Below are positions 8,562 through 16,281 of a stretch of DNA of 64,000 bases, in pieces. Numbering within the stretch: the stretch's first letter is position 1; each line of letters begins with the position of its first letter. The position numbers and the translations under genes were made by a program. Source of the stretch: Pseudonocardia sp. N23 (lineage in GTDB: Bacteria > Actinomycetota > Actinomycetes > Mycobacteriales > Pseudonocardiaceae); contig NZ_BEGX01000069.1 in NCBI RefSeq assembly GCF_002583555.1, positions 62,001 to 126,000 of the forward strand. Direction: 5' to 3'. The notes under the pieces were generated by a model that saw only the letters and a list, made by a program, of their open reading frames with translations, searched no databases and was not told the DNA's origin.

Positions 8562-10057
8562 GTGCCCCGACGGTCGGTCAGGCTCCGCCCCTCGGCTCCA
8601 CGGTCCGGGTGCTGTTGCGGCACACCATGGAGGCGTACTCCGACAGCCCCCAGGCCCTCGGCTGGCTGCGCCACCATCTCGAACGTTTCGACGAGCCGCT
8701 GCGCGTCGCGATCGCCGGGAAGGTCAAGGCGGGCAAGTCGACGTTGCTCAACGCGCTGGTCGGTGAGGAGATCGCGCCGACCGACGCGGGGGAGTGCACG
8801 CGCGTCGTCACCTGGTACCAGGACGGGCACGTCCCCAAGGTGCTCATGTATCCCAAGGCGGCCTCGCCCCGCCCGCTCACCATCCACCGCAACCGCGGCG
8901 CCCTCGCCTTCGACCTCCAGGGCACCCCGACCGACCAGGTCGACAAGCTCGTCGTCGACTGGCCGTCGCAGAACCTGCGGACCACCACCCTCATCGACAC
9001 CCCCGGCATCGCGTCGCTGTCCAACGACACCTCGATGCGCGCCGGCGCCTTCCTCACCCCCGACGACGCCCCCACCCCCGCCGACGCCGTCATCTACCTG
9101 ATGCGCCACCTGCACGCCACCGACGTGAGGTTCCTCGAGTCGTTCTACGACCAGGGCGTCGCCAAGGCCACGCCGGTCAACACCATCGCCGTGCTGTCGC
9201 GTGCCGACGAGATCGGCGTCGGCCGCCTCGACGCCCTCACCTCCGCCCGCCGCATCGCCCGCCGCTACCGCTCCGACGAGAAGATCCGCGGCCTCTGCCA
9301 GACCGTCGTCGCCGTCGCCGGGCTGCTCGCCCAGACCGGCCGCACCATGCGCCAGGACGAGTTCGCCGCCCTCGTCGCCCTCGCCGAGCTGCCCCGCGCC
9401 GACATGGACGGCCTGCTGCTGTCGGTCGACCGCTTCGTGCGGGGCGAGGGCGTCGAGCTCACCCACCCCGACACCGACGCCCGAGCCCGCCTCATCGAAC
9501 GCTTCGGTCTCTTCGGCGTCCGACTGGGCGTCACCCTCATCCGGCAGGGCATCAACGACCCGACCCGCGTCGCCGAGGAGCTCGTCCGTCGCAGCGGCCT
9601 CGAAGACCTCCGGTCCGTACTGTCGACGCAGTTCACCGAACGCCGTGACCTGCTGAAATCACGGTCCGCGCTGCTCGCCGTCGAGCTCGTCCTGCAGCGC
9701 GAACCCCGACCCGCAGCAGCAGCTCTCGCCGCCGAGGTGGAGAGGATCCTTGCGGGGGCGCACGAGTTCGTCGAGCTCCGCATGCTGTCGGCCCTGCGCG
9801 CCGGCGCCGTCAAGCTCCCCACCGACGCCATCGAGGAAGCCGAACGCCTCCTCGGCGGCGAGGGCGGCTCCGCCGCCGCCCGACTGGGCCTCGACCCCGG
9901 CATCCACCCCGAAGACCTGCGCCGCGCCGCGCTCGAAGCGGCGACCCGTTGGAAGCGCCGCGCCGAGAGCCCCCTCTCCAGCCGCAACACCGCCGACGCC
10001 GCCCGCATCGTGGTCCGCAGCTGCGAAGGAATGCTCGCCAGCCTCCACCGCTACTGA
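8558..10057 (+). CDS. iniC: Dynamin-like GTPase, IniC family
   Basis: A 499-residue protein whose GTG start overlaps the iniA stop by four bases (GTGA). The P-loop is GKVKAGKS (54-61), switch motif IDTPG near 146-150, and a Ser-Arg-Ala-Asp stretch (LSRADEIGVG, near 213-222) in the place of the usual G4 NKxD/TKxD. The rest is helical, without the long hydrophobic patch of IniA, as expected for IniC, which is shorter. Coupled translation argues that IniA and IniC form a heteromeric dynamin pair. The gene ends the forward iniBAC-like series; no terminator is evident in the next 90 bases. Confidence 0.85.
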   Translation: MSAPTVGQAPPLGSTVRVLLRHTMEAYSDSPQALGWLRHHLERFDEPLRVAIAGKVKAGKSTLLNALVGEEIAPTDAGECTRVVTWYQDGHVPKVLMYPKAASPRPLTIHRNRGALAFDLQGTPTDQVDKLVVDWPSQNLRTTTLIDTPGIASLSNDTSMRAGAFLTPDDAPTPADAVIYLMRHLHATDVRFLESFYDQGVAKATPVNTIAVLSRADEIGVGRLDALTSARRIARRYRSDEKIRGLCQTVVAVAGLLAQTGRTMRQDEFAALVALAELPRADMDGLLLSVDRFVRGEGVELTHPDTDARARLIERFGLFGVRLGVTLIRQGINDPTRVAEELVRRSGLEDLRSVLSTQFTERRDLLKSRSALLAVELVLQREPRPAAAALAAEVERILAGAHEFVELRMLSALRAGAVKLPTDAIEEAERLLGGEGGSAAARLGLDPGIHPEDLRRAALEAATRWKRRAESPLSSRNTADAARIVVRSCEGMLASLHRY

Positions 10058-10148
10058 CGCCCGGCGACAATTGCTTTCACAGATTCGCGGATGCCGGCAA
10101 CGTCCGCACGTAGTCGAAAATTTGCTCACCCCGTCCCGCCGACGCGAC

Positions 10149-10427
10149 TCATTCAGGCGAATCGCGTCGCCGCAACAAAGTCCTGCCCAGACTCCGACCA
10201 CGGGGGTTGAGCGCCAGGTCCAGTCGGTCCGCCTCCACAAGGATGACAGCGCCGACCTTCAGCACGTTCTCGCAATTGACTCGCATTCCCGGCGCCGAGG
10301 CGTTGAAACCGACCCCGAGGCCATCGAGACCCATAGCCACGCCAGCACAGCAGATCGACGACGACTCGGCAGGGCGGGCCGGTTTCGAACGATGCGCGCG
10401 ACCCGGGTTGCCAAAGCCGCCACTCAC
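10149..10427 (-). pseudogene. Decayed partial copy of the small protein encoded at 10982-11389
   Basis: The readable frame (92 codons from a GTG at 10427) contains NVLKVGAVILVEADRL, which matches NVLQVRAVIIGEVKRL of the intact protein. GFNASAPGMRVN likewise matches GLTASVEGMQIN. Upstream of this block the match at DNA level continues in a different frame (VDLxxxx appears in the +1 frame), so a frameshift is likely, and the whole C-terminal half is missing. It lies just downstream of the lipoprotein gene and has the same lower-GC character. Confidence 0.6.
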
Positions 10428-10442
10428 CGACTACCGCCTCAC

Positions 10443-10985
10443 TCAGAGCGAAGCCACGACCCACTCTGCGAACGCCGTAGCCTTAGCGCAGACCTGAGCA
10501 CGCGTCGACAACTTCTCACCCACCCCGGGTTCGTACTGAAAGTTGAGCAGCCGCGCGTCCGCGACCTCGACGAAGACGAGGCACTCCCTGTCCTTGAACG
10601 TCCTCGACGAATAGGTCTCCACCGCGCGCTTCCCAGCAACGGTCGAGGCGACCGGTTCATCGTATCCGCGCATCACCGAATCGATACTCATGCGCTCCGG
10701 CAGAATTGCCAGAAAGTAAGTTCGATCGCCATCCGACGACTCCCACGTACATCCTCGCGCCCCTTCGACGACTTCCTGCTCGGTCTCGCGGCCGACATCG
10801 ATGGAGAACTGTGCGCGAGTTGCGTCATCGACCATTTCGCACGGTCCGACAGCCCTGATCCTGTCGGCCGCTGGCGTGACGACACCGGGTGCCGGAGATG
10901 GGCCCACCTCCATCGAACAGGCTGCGATGAACAGGAGCACTACGGACGCCGCGGCCGTAGCAAGGCTCCGCAGCGCGGCTTTCAC
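10443..10985 (-). CDS. DUF3558 family lipoprotein
   Basis: A 180-residue protein with a lipoprotein signal: basic start MKAALRSLA, hydrophobic core and lipobox FIAAC with the Cys at residue 23. The mature part has the DUF3558 pattern: a CEMVDD segment, then GCTWES about 35 residues later, and a late Cys near VCAKATAFAE. DUF3558 proteins are secreted lipoproteins of Pseudonocardiales whose function is unknown. The ATG overlaps the TGA of the upstream small gene (ATGA), so the two form one translational unit. Codon use is less G/C-biased than in neighbouring genes. Confidence 0.8.
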   Translation of the reverse strand: MKAALRSLATAAASVVLLFIAACSMEVGPSPAPGVVTPAADRIRAVGPCEMVDDATRAQFSIDVGRETEQEVVEGARGCTWESSDGDRTYFLAILPERMSIDSVMRGYDEPVASTVAGKRAVETYSSRTFKDRECLVFVEVADARLLNFQYEPGVGEKLSTRAQVCAKATAFAEWVVASL

Positions 10986-11389
10986 CGGCCGGCCAATGAG
11001 TCGGCGATCTGAAGGTCTGTGAACCCGTATGCCGTCGCCGAGTCCTTCAGCGAATCGGCAATGCGCTGGAGGTCGTCCACATAGAGAAAGAAGTAGTCGA
11101 TCAGGGCCTGCGCCCTCTCGGTGAATGCAGCCGCGGCGTCGGCGGACACCGGATCACCGCCGCACCGATCCGCCTTGAGCAGCCTCGACCATCGCAAAGT
11201 CTCCTGGAGCCGCTTCACCTCACCGATGATGACGGCGCGGACCTGAAGGACGTTGTCACGGTTGATCTGCATCCCCTCGACCGACGCCGTCAGGCCGGTC
11301 CGCAACCCCTCGATCTCCACGAGCGAGGAGGATAGATCGACATCGTCGGGGCGGTGGCCGGTTTGGTTGAAGTGCGCCCGACTGTGCAT
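10982..11389 (-). CDS. Small helical protein, partner of the DUF3558 lipoprotein
   Basis: About 135 residues if the ATG at 11389 is used; a GTG nearer LVEIEGL (about codon 24) is an alternative, since the ribosome site is poor. The sequence is mostly amphipathic helix (NRDNVLQVRAVIIGEVKRLQ; ALIDYFFLYVDDLQRIADSL), about the size of two long helices and without a signal peptide. The composition resembles the WXG100/ESX-like helical hairpins often encoded beside DUF3558 lipoproteins, but no WxG motif is present. It is coupled by a four-base overlap to the lipoprotein. A decayed copy lies at 10149-10427. Confidence 0.6.
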   Translation of the reverse strand: MHSRAHFNQTGHRPDDVDLSSSLVEIEGLRTGLTASVEGMQINRDNVLQVRAVIIGEVKRLQETLRWSRLLKADRCGGDPVSADAAAAFTERAQALIDYFFLYVDDLQRIADSLKDSATAYGFTDLQIADSLAGR

Positions 11390-11456
11390 GCACTCGCGAC
11401 ACGGACATCGCCTTCTCCGGGACGCCTCCGGCCGCGGTGAAGGTGTGCGCGGGGCA

Positions 11457-11485
11457 GGGGTCAGGTGTCGGGCGGACGATCTGGC
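11457..11485. repeat. 29-base direct repeat of the regulator gene's 3' end
   Basis: The block GGGGTCAGGTGTCGGG plus GACGATCTGGC recurs at 11936-11965, where it covers the last codons and stop of the LuxR gene. One base is inserted or deleted and one is changed. It delimits a segment of about 480 bases, like the footprint of a local duplication or an insertion. Confidence 0.6.
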
Positions 11486-11502
11486 AGCGGAGCTGCGTCC
11501 GG

Positions 11503-11546
11503 CCGCACCCCGTTCTGCAGCGCCTCGCACCCCTTGCAGCAGGTGC
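11503..11546 (-). repeat. Member of the GCACC...GGGTGCG repeat family
   Basis: The minus strand shows GCACC, a TGCTGCA core, GGGGTGCG and then a second GGGGTGCGG after a spacer. It shares this order with 11645-11692 and with copies near 47.8, 47.95 and 48.2 kb. Confidence 0.4.
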
Positions 11547-11644
11547 GGCTCACGGGGGAGGGATGCGACGGGCCGTGGGTGGGCTCGCCTGCGCCGCGTG
11601 TTCCCTGGTCGGCGTTCGATCCCGATCGAGGAAGCGCCGCCGGC

Positions 11645-11692
11645 GCTGCACCCGTCGTGGTGCCTACGCACCCGGTGCAGATGGTGTGCTGC
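11645..11692 (-). repeat. Member of the GCACC...GGGTGCG repeat family
   Basis: The minus strand shows GCACACC, a TGCAC core, GGGTGCGT and a trailing GGGTGCAGC. It resembles the copy at 47932-47977 most closely, over about 40 bases. Confidence 0.45.
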
Positions 11693-11939
11693 AGCTGGAA
11701 GGAGTGCGGCGGGACAGCCCGGGGGTCGATCCCGGCGGACGGCCCCGGGGTCGGCGCTCGGCTTCCGCGATCGTCCCACCGGTTCCGGGGTCGCCGCGCC
11801 GACCGGAGGCCGGGCGACGACTCGGAAAGGCACGCGGCGACGGCTGAAGCCACGGCGCCCCGGACGCGTCCCGCGCCGAGCTGACCGTTACGCGCAACGT
11901 CACGGTCGTCGACGGTGTCTATGACCGGGCGCCGTGGGG

Positions 11940-14651
11940 TCAGGTGTCGGGGCCGACGATCTGGCGGAGGTGGGCGAAGAGCTCGCCGCGGGAGTTGGAG
12001 CCCAGGCGTTGGCGCATGCGGGCGACGTGATGCTCGACGGTCTTGGCGCTGATGAACAGGCGCTCGCCGACCTGTTTGTAGGTCAGCCCCTCCAGCACCA
12101 GTTTCGCGACCTCGCGTTCGCGGTCGCTGAGTGGACCTTCACCCAGGTCCTCGGGTTCGGGGGCGGGGGTGTCGGGGTGCGGGGCGGAGACGGGGCCGCC
12201 GCCTCCCTGCATGGCACGGGCGGCGCCGAGGAGCGCGGTCATGGCCTTGCGGTCGCGGGTGCGAATGGCGGCCTGGCCTGCGAGTTTGCCGCCTTCCCAC
12301 GAGAGGCCGACGGCGTGCAGGCCGCGGGCGGCGGCTTCGACGGCGTCGGCGTCGACCTCGGCGTCCATCAGGTTGACCCAGTGCGGGGCGGCGTCGGCCA
12401 TGGCGGTGGCGTAGCGGCTGACGGGGGCGGCCTCGCGGAGGGCGTCGGCGTGGAGGCGGGCGGCGTCGCGGTCGTCGGCGACGATCGCGGCGTGCAGCTG
12501 CGACCAGTGCAGCGGTGCAGACCAGAGGGCGGGGCGGCCGAGCCGGTCGAGGAGGGCTGCGGCCTCCTCCAGGTGGGGACGCACCCAGCTGGTCTCCCGG
12601 AGCCGGTTGGCGGCGATGGCGAGCTCGCCGAGCGGCTGCAGGACGAAGAGGTCGACGGGGTGGCGGACGATCGCTTCGCGGGCGCGGCCCCAGGCGGGCA
12701 TGAGCGCGGCGAGGTCGCCGGCGCGACGGGCGATGGAGACATCGAGTGCGGCAGCGAGGAGCTCGTCGCGGGGTTCGAGGCGGGCGCCGATGGGGGATGC
12801 GGTGGCCAGCAGTGAGCGGGCGGTGGGGATGGCGCCGCGGAAGACGGCGATCCACGCGAGCAGCAGCTGGTGGCGGGTGATGGCGGCGGGACCGCCGAGC
12901 TCGACGTCGACGGCGCGGTCGAGGACAGATTGGGCGACGTCGAGCTCTCCGCAGTGGATGGCGACGAGCGCGGCGAGGGCGGCAGGGGTGTCGGGCAGGA
13001 GCGCGGCGCGGTTGGACGCCTCGAGCAGCGACGCGGACCGGGCGAGCTGGGAGAGCGCCCGGGTGGCGGAGCCGGCGACGGAGTCGAGGACGCCCGCGGC
13101 CATGAGCTGTTCGGCGGAGGCGAGCAGCGTCGGCGGACGCCCGGCCGATGCGGACGGCGAGGGCCCGCCGAACAGAGGCGGCGGCGCGAGGATCGACGGC
13201 GGCGGCGGGATCGCGGGGGTGGGCGCTGCGGGGGCGGCCGGTTCGGACAACAAGGCACGGGCTTCGTCGAGCGCACCCGTCCCGATGAGGGCGGGGACGG
13301 CGAGCGGCCCGATCTCGGCGGACCCACCGACGGCGCTCATCCAGCGGTAGAGCTCCGCGCTGCGGGCGAGCAGCCCACGGTGGGCGAGGACGGCGGCGGC
13401 GGCCGTGCCGGCGAGAACGGCGTCCTCGATGTCGACAGCGTCGACGTGGGAGAGGACCTGGTCGGCCTGGGCGAGTGCGAGGTCGAGGTCGCCCGCGCGG
13501 ACGGCGGCCTCGGCGCGGCGGGCGGCGAGGCGCAGGGCGGGGGCGCCCGCGGCGACGGCGGCCTCGTAGAGCGGCCCGGCGACGGGGTCCCCGGTGCGGG
13601 CGGCCTCCTCGGCGCCGGCGACGAAGACCTCGGCGGCGCGGGCGCCGGTGGCCCCGGTGTCGAGGAGGCCACGGGCGGCGGTGAGGACGGATCCGCCGCG
13701 GTCGAGCTCGATCTCGGCGAGCGTGCGCCGGACCTCCAGGCGGCGGGCGCCGGGGACGCGTTGCCGGATCGCGAAGGCGACCACGGGAGGCAGGGCACCG
13801 TCGGCGGTGAGGTGGCCGGCGGAGCGGGCTTCCTCGACGAGCTCGTCGACCTCGTCGATGCCACCGCCCGCGGCGTCGGCGAGCCCGAGGAGGGGGACGA
13901 GGACCTCGGCGTCGCGGGGGGCGCCGAGGGCGAGCGCGACGAGGAGCTCCCGGACGCGGCGTTCCATCCCGTAGACGGCGTAACCGACCTGGTGGACGAC
14001 GTTCTGCGGGGGCCGGGTGGGGATGCCGCCGGGGTGGGCGAGACGTGCCCGGTCGGCGGGGCCGATCTGGTCGAGGATGCCGGTGAGGTGGCGGTCGACG
14101 AGGTCGGGCAGGCCGCCGGTCTGCGCGAGGACGTGGTCGACGAGCGGCACGGGTGGGCGTTCACGCAGGACCCGGGCGGCGCGGGCGGCGACGCCGGGGC
14201 GGTCGAGGGCGCCGAGGACCAGGAGCGTGCCACCGCCGGCGATGGCTCCGCCGAGCGCGGCGAGCTCGGGCCCGGTGGGCCAGGGCCGGTGGGCGACGAC
14301 GATCCGGTGGCTGCGGGCGGCGGCGATGTCGCACAGCCTGCGCAGGTCGGCGGTGGGCAGGAGGTGGACGTCGTCGACGACGAGGACCGCGCCGGGCGGG
14401 ACGTCGTCGGGGAGGGCGCGCAGAACGGCGGCGCCTGCGGCCCGGTAGGCGTCGGCGACGAGGTCGAGCAGGACGGTCTTGCCGTGTCCGGCAGGGGCGA
14501 CGACGTCGACGCGGCGTGGCGCGTCGGGCGCGGCGACGATCTCGCGGTACAGCCTGCGGGCGGCGGTGGCGCCGGCGAGGGCGCCGTCCGGTTCGGGCCG
14601 GGACGGCTCGGAGCCCGTCCCCGGTCCCATCGACCGGGCCGTCACGCTCAC
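11940..14651 (-). CDS. Large ATPase/LuxR-type transcriptional regulator (IniR-like candidate)
   Basis: A 903-residue protein. The GTG at 14651 has AGGAGG 5 bases before it. Near the N-terminus is a P-loop, APAGHGKT (52-59), and a Walker B, VLVVDDVHLL (about 88-97): a STAND/MalT-like ATPase. A long alpha-helical repeat region rich in Ala/Leu (TPR-like, about 300-820) follows. The last 60 residues are a LuxR helix-turn-helix (LSDREREVAKLVLEGLTYKQ, then VGERLFISAKTVEHHV). In M. tuberculosis the regulator of iniBAC, IniR (Rv0339c), has this build and is encoded beside the operon, so this is a candidate iniBAC regulator. That assignment is from context, and no binding site has been shown. Confidence 0.8.
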   Translation of the reverse strand: MSVTARSMGPGTGSEPSRPEPDGALAGATAARRLYREIVAAPDAPRRVDVVAPAGHGKTVLLDLVADAYRAAGAAVLRALPDDVPPGAVLVVDDVHLLPTADLRRLCDIAAARSHRIVVAHRPWPTGPELAALGGAIAGGGTLLVLGALDRPGVAARAARVLRERPPVPLVDHVLAQTGGLPDLVDRHLTGILDQIGPADRARLAHPGGIPTRPPQNVVHQVGYAVYGMERRVRELLVALALGAPRDAEVLVPLLGLADAAGGGIDEVDELVEEARSAGHLTADGALPPVVAFAIRQRVPGARRLEVRRTLAEIELDRGGSVLTAARGLLDTGATGARAAEVFVAGAEEAARTGDPVAGPLYEAAVAAGAPALRLAARRAEAAVRAGDLDLALAQADQVLSHVDAVDIEDAVLAGTAAAAVLAHRGLLARSAELYRWMSAVGGSAEIGPLAVPALIGTGALDEARALLSEPAAPAAPTPAIPPPPSILAPPPLFGGPSPSASAGRPPTLLASAEQLMAAGVLDSVAGSATRALSQLARSASLLEASNRAALLPDTPAALAALVAIHCGELDVAQSVLDRAVDVELGGPAAITRHQLLLAWIAVFRGAIPTARSLLATASPIGARLEPRDELLAAALDVSIARRAGDLAALMPAWGRAREAIVRHPVDLFVLQPLGELAIAANRLRETSWVRPHLEEAAALLDRLGRPALWSAPLHWSQLHAAIVADDRDAARLHADALREAAPVSRYATAMADAAPHWVNLMDAEVDADAVEAAARGLHAVGLSWEGGKLAGQAAIRTRDRKAMTALLGAARAMQGGGGPVSAPHPDTPAPEPEDLGEGPLSDREREVAKLVLEGLTYKQVGERLFISAKTVEHHVARMRQRLGSNSRGELFAHLRQIVGPDT

Positions 14652-14987
14652 GTCGCCCTCCTGTCGCCCGCGCCCCGGACTCACCCGATCAGGAAAGGGC
14701 GCGGCCATCGAGAGTAGCGGGGACCACACGGTGTCCCCGGCACACGCGGTCGCGAAGTCGCCCGGGCGGGTGATGGGCGCGGTCGGCGGACCTGCCCGGG
14801 CGCCGTGGCCGTGCCGTCGATCGACGACCGGTGCGAGGAAGGCGGCGGAGCGTCCCCTCCGACCTCGACGAACGGCCCTTCCGCGCAGTCGAGTCGCTCC
14901 CGCTGTGCCGTTCGTGCAACCCGGGGCTGCCGGGCGGGCGGACCCGGTGCGGCCGGGCGGGCGGTACCGGCGCGGCACCTCGACGGC
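14652..14987. other. 336-base intergenic region upstream of the LuxR regulator
   Basis: It lies between the amidase stop and the regulator start, both on the minus strand. No gene and no convincing terminator hairpin was found. It should hold the promoter of the large regulator, but no recognisable -10/-35 pair stands out. Confidence 0.3.
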
Positions 14988-16052
14988 TCAGCGAGGCGGA
15001 CCGGTGGGGTCGACGGAGACGTCGGCGGGTGCGCCGCCGGTGCCGAGGAGGCGCTGCCAGTCGGGACGGGTGACGACGTCGGGGACGCGCTCGGCGCCGC
15101 GCCGCGCGGCGAGGGTCTCGACGGCCTTGGCGGCGTCGCCGTCCTCGCTGCTGCGGACGGTGCGGGCGAGGACGGGCCAGGTCTCGCCGCCGATCATTCC
15201 GACGTTCTCGGCGCCGGTGGCGTACTGGTAGCGCAGGACGGCGCCGGAGGTGGCGGCGTCGTAGTGTCCGTTGGGCACGACCTCGGTCAAGCCGTTGTCG
15301 CGCAACAGATACTGGGCGGCGGTGACGACGGCGCCGGTGTCGCCGGGCCGCAGCAGTGGCCAGGAGGCCTTGCGGGTGGCGCCGCCCTCGATGTTGCGGC
15401 CGAGCAGGCCTGCGACCTCGCCGCGCAGCCGGGGGAGCATGCCGTAGAGGGCGTCGCCGGGGCATGCGGTGTTCTTGAAGTCGCGGTGGCCGTAGAGCTC
15501 GGTGGGGGCGATGCCGTACCGGGTGCAGATGTAGGCACAGGTGGCGCGAAGGCTGTCCCAGAGCGCACCGGTGGGGACGGTGTCGATGTAGGTGCCCTCG
15601 TTCTCGATGCCGACGGCGACGACGTTCTGCCCGGTGCAGTGGGCACCCTCGACCTGGCGGGTGCCGCCGCGCAGGACTTCGAGGCTGCGGTGGCGTCCTT
15701 CCATGACGAAGCCGCCGCGGCTGATCGTGAAGTGCTGGCCGGTGTCGAGCCAGCCGCGGCTGTCCATGTGGAAGTTCTGGATGCTGCGGGACAGGGAGAA
15801 CCCGGCGCCCTGGCTGAGGTCGCCGCCGTTGGGCGTCGCGGTGTGGTGGACGAGGATCTTGACGGGCCGCTGGTTCCAGACGGGGACGATCTCGCTGTTG
15901 GGGCGGGCGGCCCAACCCGCACAGTCGGTGATGGCCGGGGACTCGGTCGCCCCGGCGCTGCCGACGCCGACGGTCGAGCCGAGGACGGCCGTCCCGGCGA
16001 GGGCGATCCCCCCGACGAGGAAACCACGACGCGTGACCTCGAACCGTCCCAC
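14988..16052 (-). CDS. Tat-exported N-acetylmuramoyl-L-alanine amidase (PGRP/amidase_2) with C-terminal binding domain
   Basis: A 354-residue protein. I chose the GTG at 16052 because GAAGGAG precedes it and because it starts a twin-arginine signal (TRRGFLVGG, then a hydrophobic stretch to about residue 35). The amidase_2 fold shows zinc-ligand motifs LVHHTA near residue 70 and YGHRDFKNTACPG near 195, the PGRP/T7-lysozyme pattern. After residue 230 comes a peptidoglycan-binding-like domain with LRPGDTGAVVTAAQYLL. It should cleave the stem peptide from muramic acid in the wall. It lies upstream of the regulator on the same strand and may be part of the envelope-stress island. Confidence 0.87.
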   Translation of the reverse strand: MGRFEVTRRGFLVGGIALAGTAVLGSTVGVGSAGATESPAITDCAGWAARPNSEIVPVWNQRPVKILVHHTATPNGGDLSQGAGFSLSRSIQNFHMDSRGWLDTGQHFTISRGGFVMEGRHRSLEVLRGGTRQVEGAHCTGQNVVAVGIENEGTYIDTVPTGALWDSLRATCAYICTRYGIAPTELYGHRDFKNTACPGDALYGMLPRLRGEVAGLLGRNIEGGATRKASWPLLRPGDTGAVVTAAQYLLRDNGLTEVVPNGHYDAATSGAVLRYQYATGAENVGMIGGETWPVLARTVRSSEDGDAAKAVETLAARRGAERVPDVVTRPDWQRLLGTGGAPADVSVDPTGPPR

Positions 16053-16172
16053 GATCGCTCCTTCGCTCCACCCGGTGACCACGCGAGTCTCAGAAACACC
16101 ATGAGCACCATGAAGCACATACGGAGCGTGCACAACGCTGCGACCCGAAGGTGTGAGGCGATCTCGGCTGCC

Positions 16173-16222
16173 GGTAACGGTTGCCGCCGGTTACCCGTCG
16201 GTAATATCCTTGGGGTTACCGG
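16173..16222. promoter_or_regulatory. Cluster of TTACC/GGTAA half-sites upstream of the acyl-CoA dehydrogenase
   Basis: Four half-sites occur within 50 bases: GGTAAC at 16173, GTTACC at 16190, GGTAAT at 16200, and GGTTACCGG at 16214. The last is a near-perfect TTACCGGTAA palindrome with one mismatch. The arrangement, about 60-110 bases before the fadE5 start, fits a dimeric TetR-like lipid regulator binding more than one site. The protein is not identified. Confidence 0.45.
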
Positions 16223-16281
16223 TGAGTAGGTCGTTGACGAGGACGACCCGCCGGCCGAGCCGGAACGGCGGTGACCTGGGG

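Larger units (their letters stand above)
11390..11939. other. Non-coding interval with repeats between the DUF3558 pair and the LuxR regulator
   Basis: About 550 bases without a credible gene; the open frames here are arginine- or cysteine-rich and look accidental. The interval holds an imperfect 29-base direct repeat (11457-11485) of the 3' end of the regulator gene, and two members of a GCACC...GGGTGCG repeat family (11503-11546 and 11645-11692). Confidence 0.5.

Noticed and set aside
11437-11884. Cys-rich overlapping short frames in the gap before the LuxR gene
   Set aside because: Several frames on both strands read through the repeats, none with good codon bias; the Cys pairs come from the GCACCC repeats.
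12870-14717. 615-residue open frame on the plus strand
   Set aside because: It is antisense to the large LuxR regulator and rich in Gly, Asp and Arg with no motifs. Such mirrored frames are routine in very high-GC DNA.
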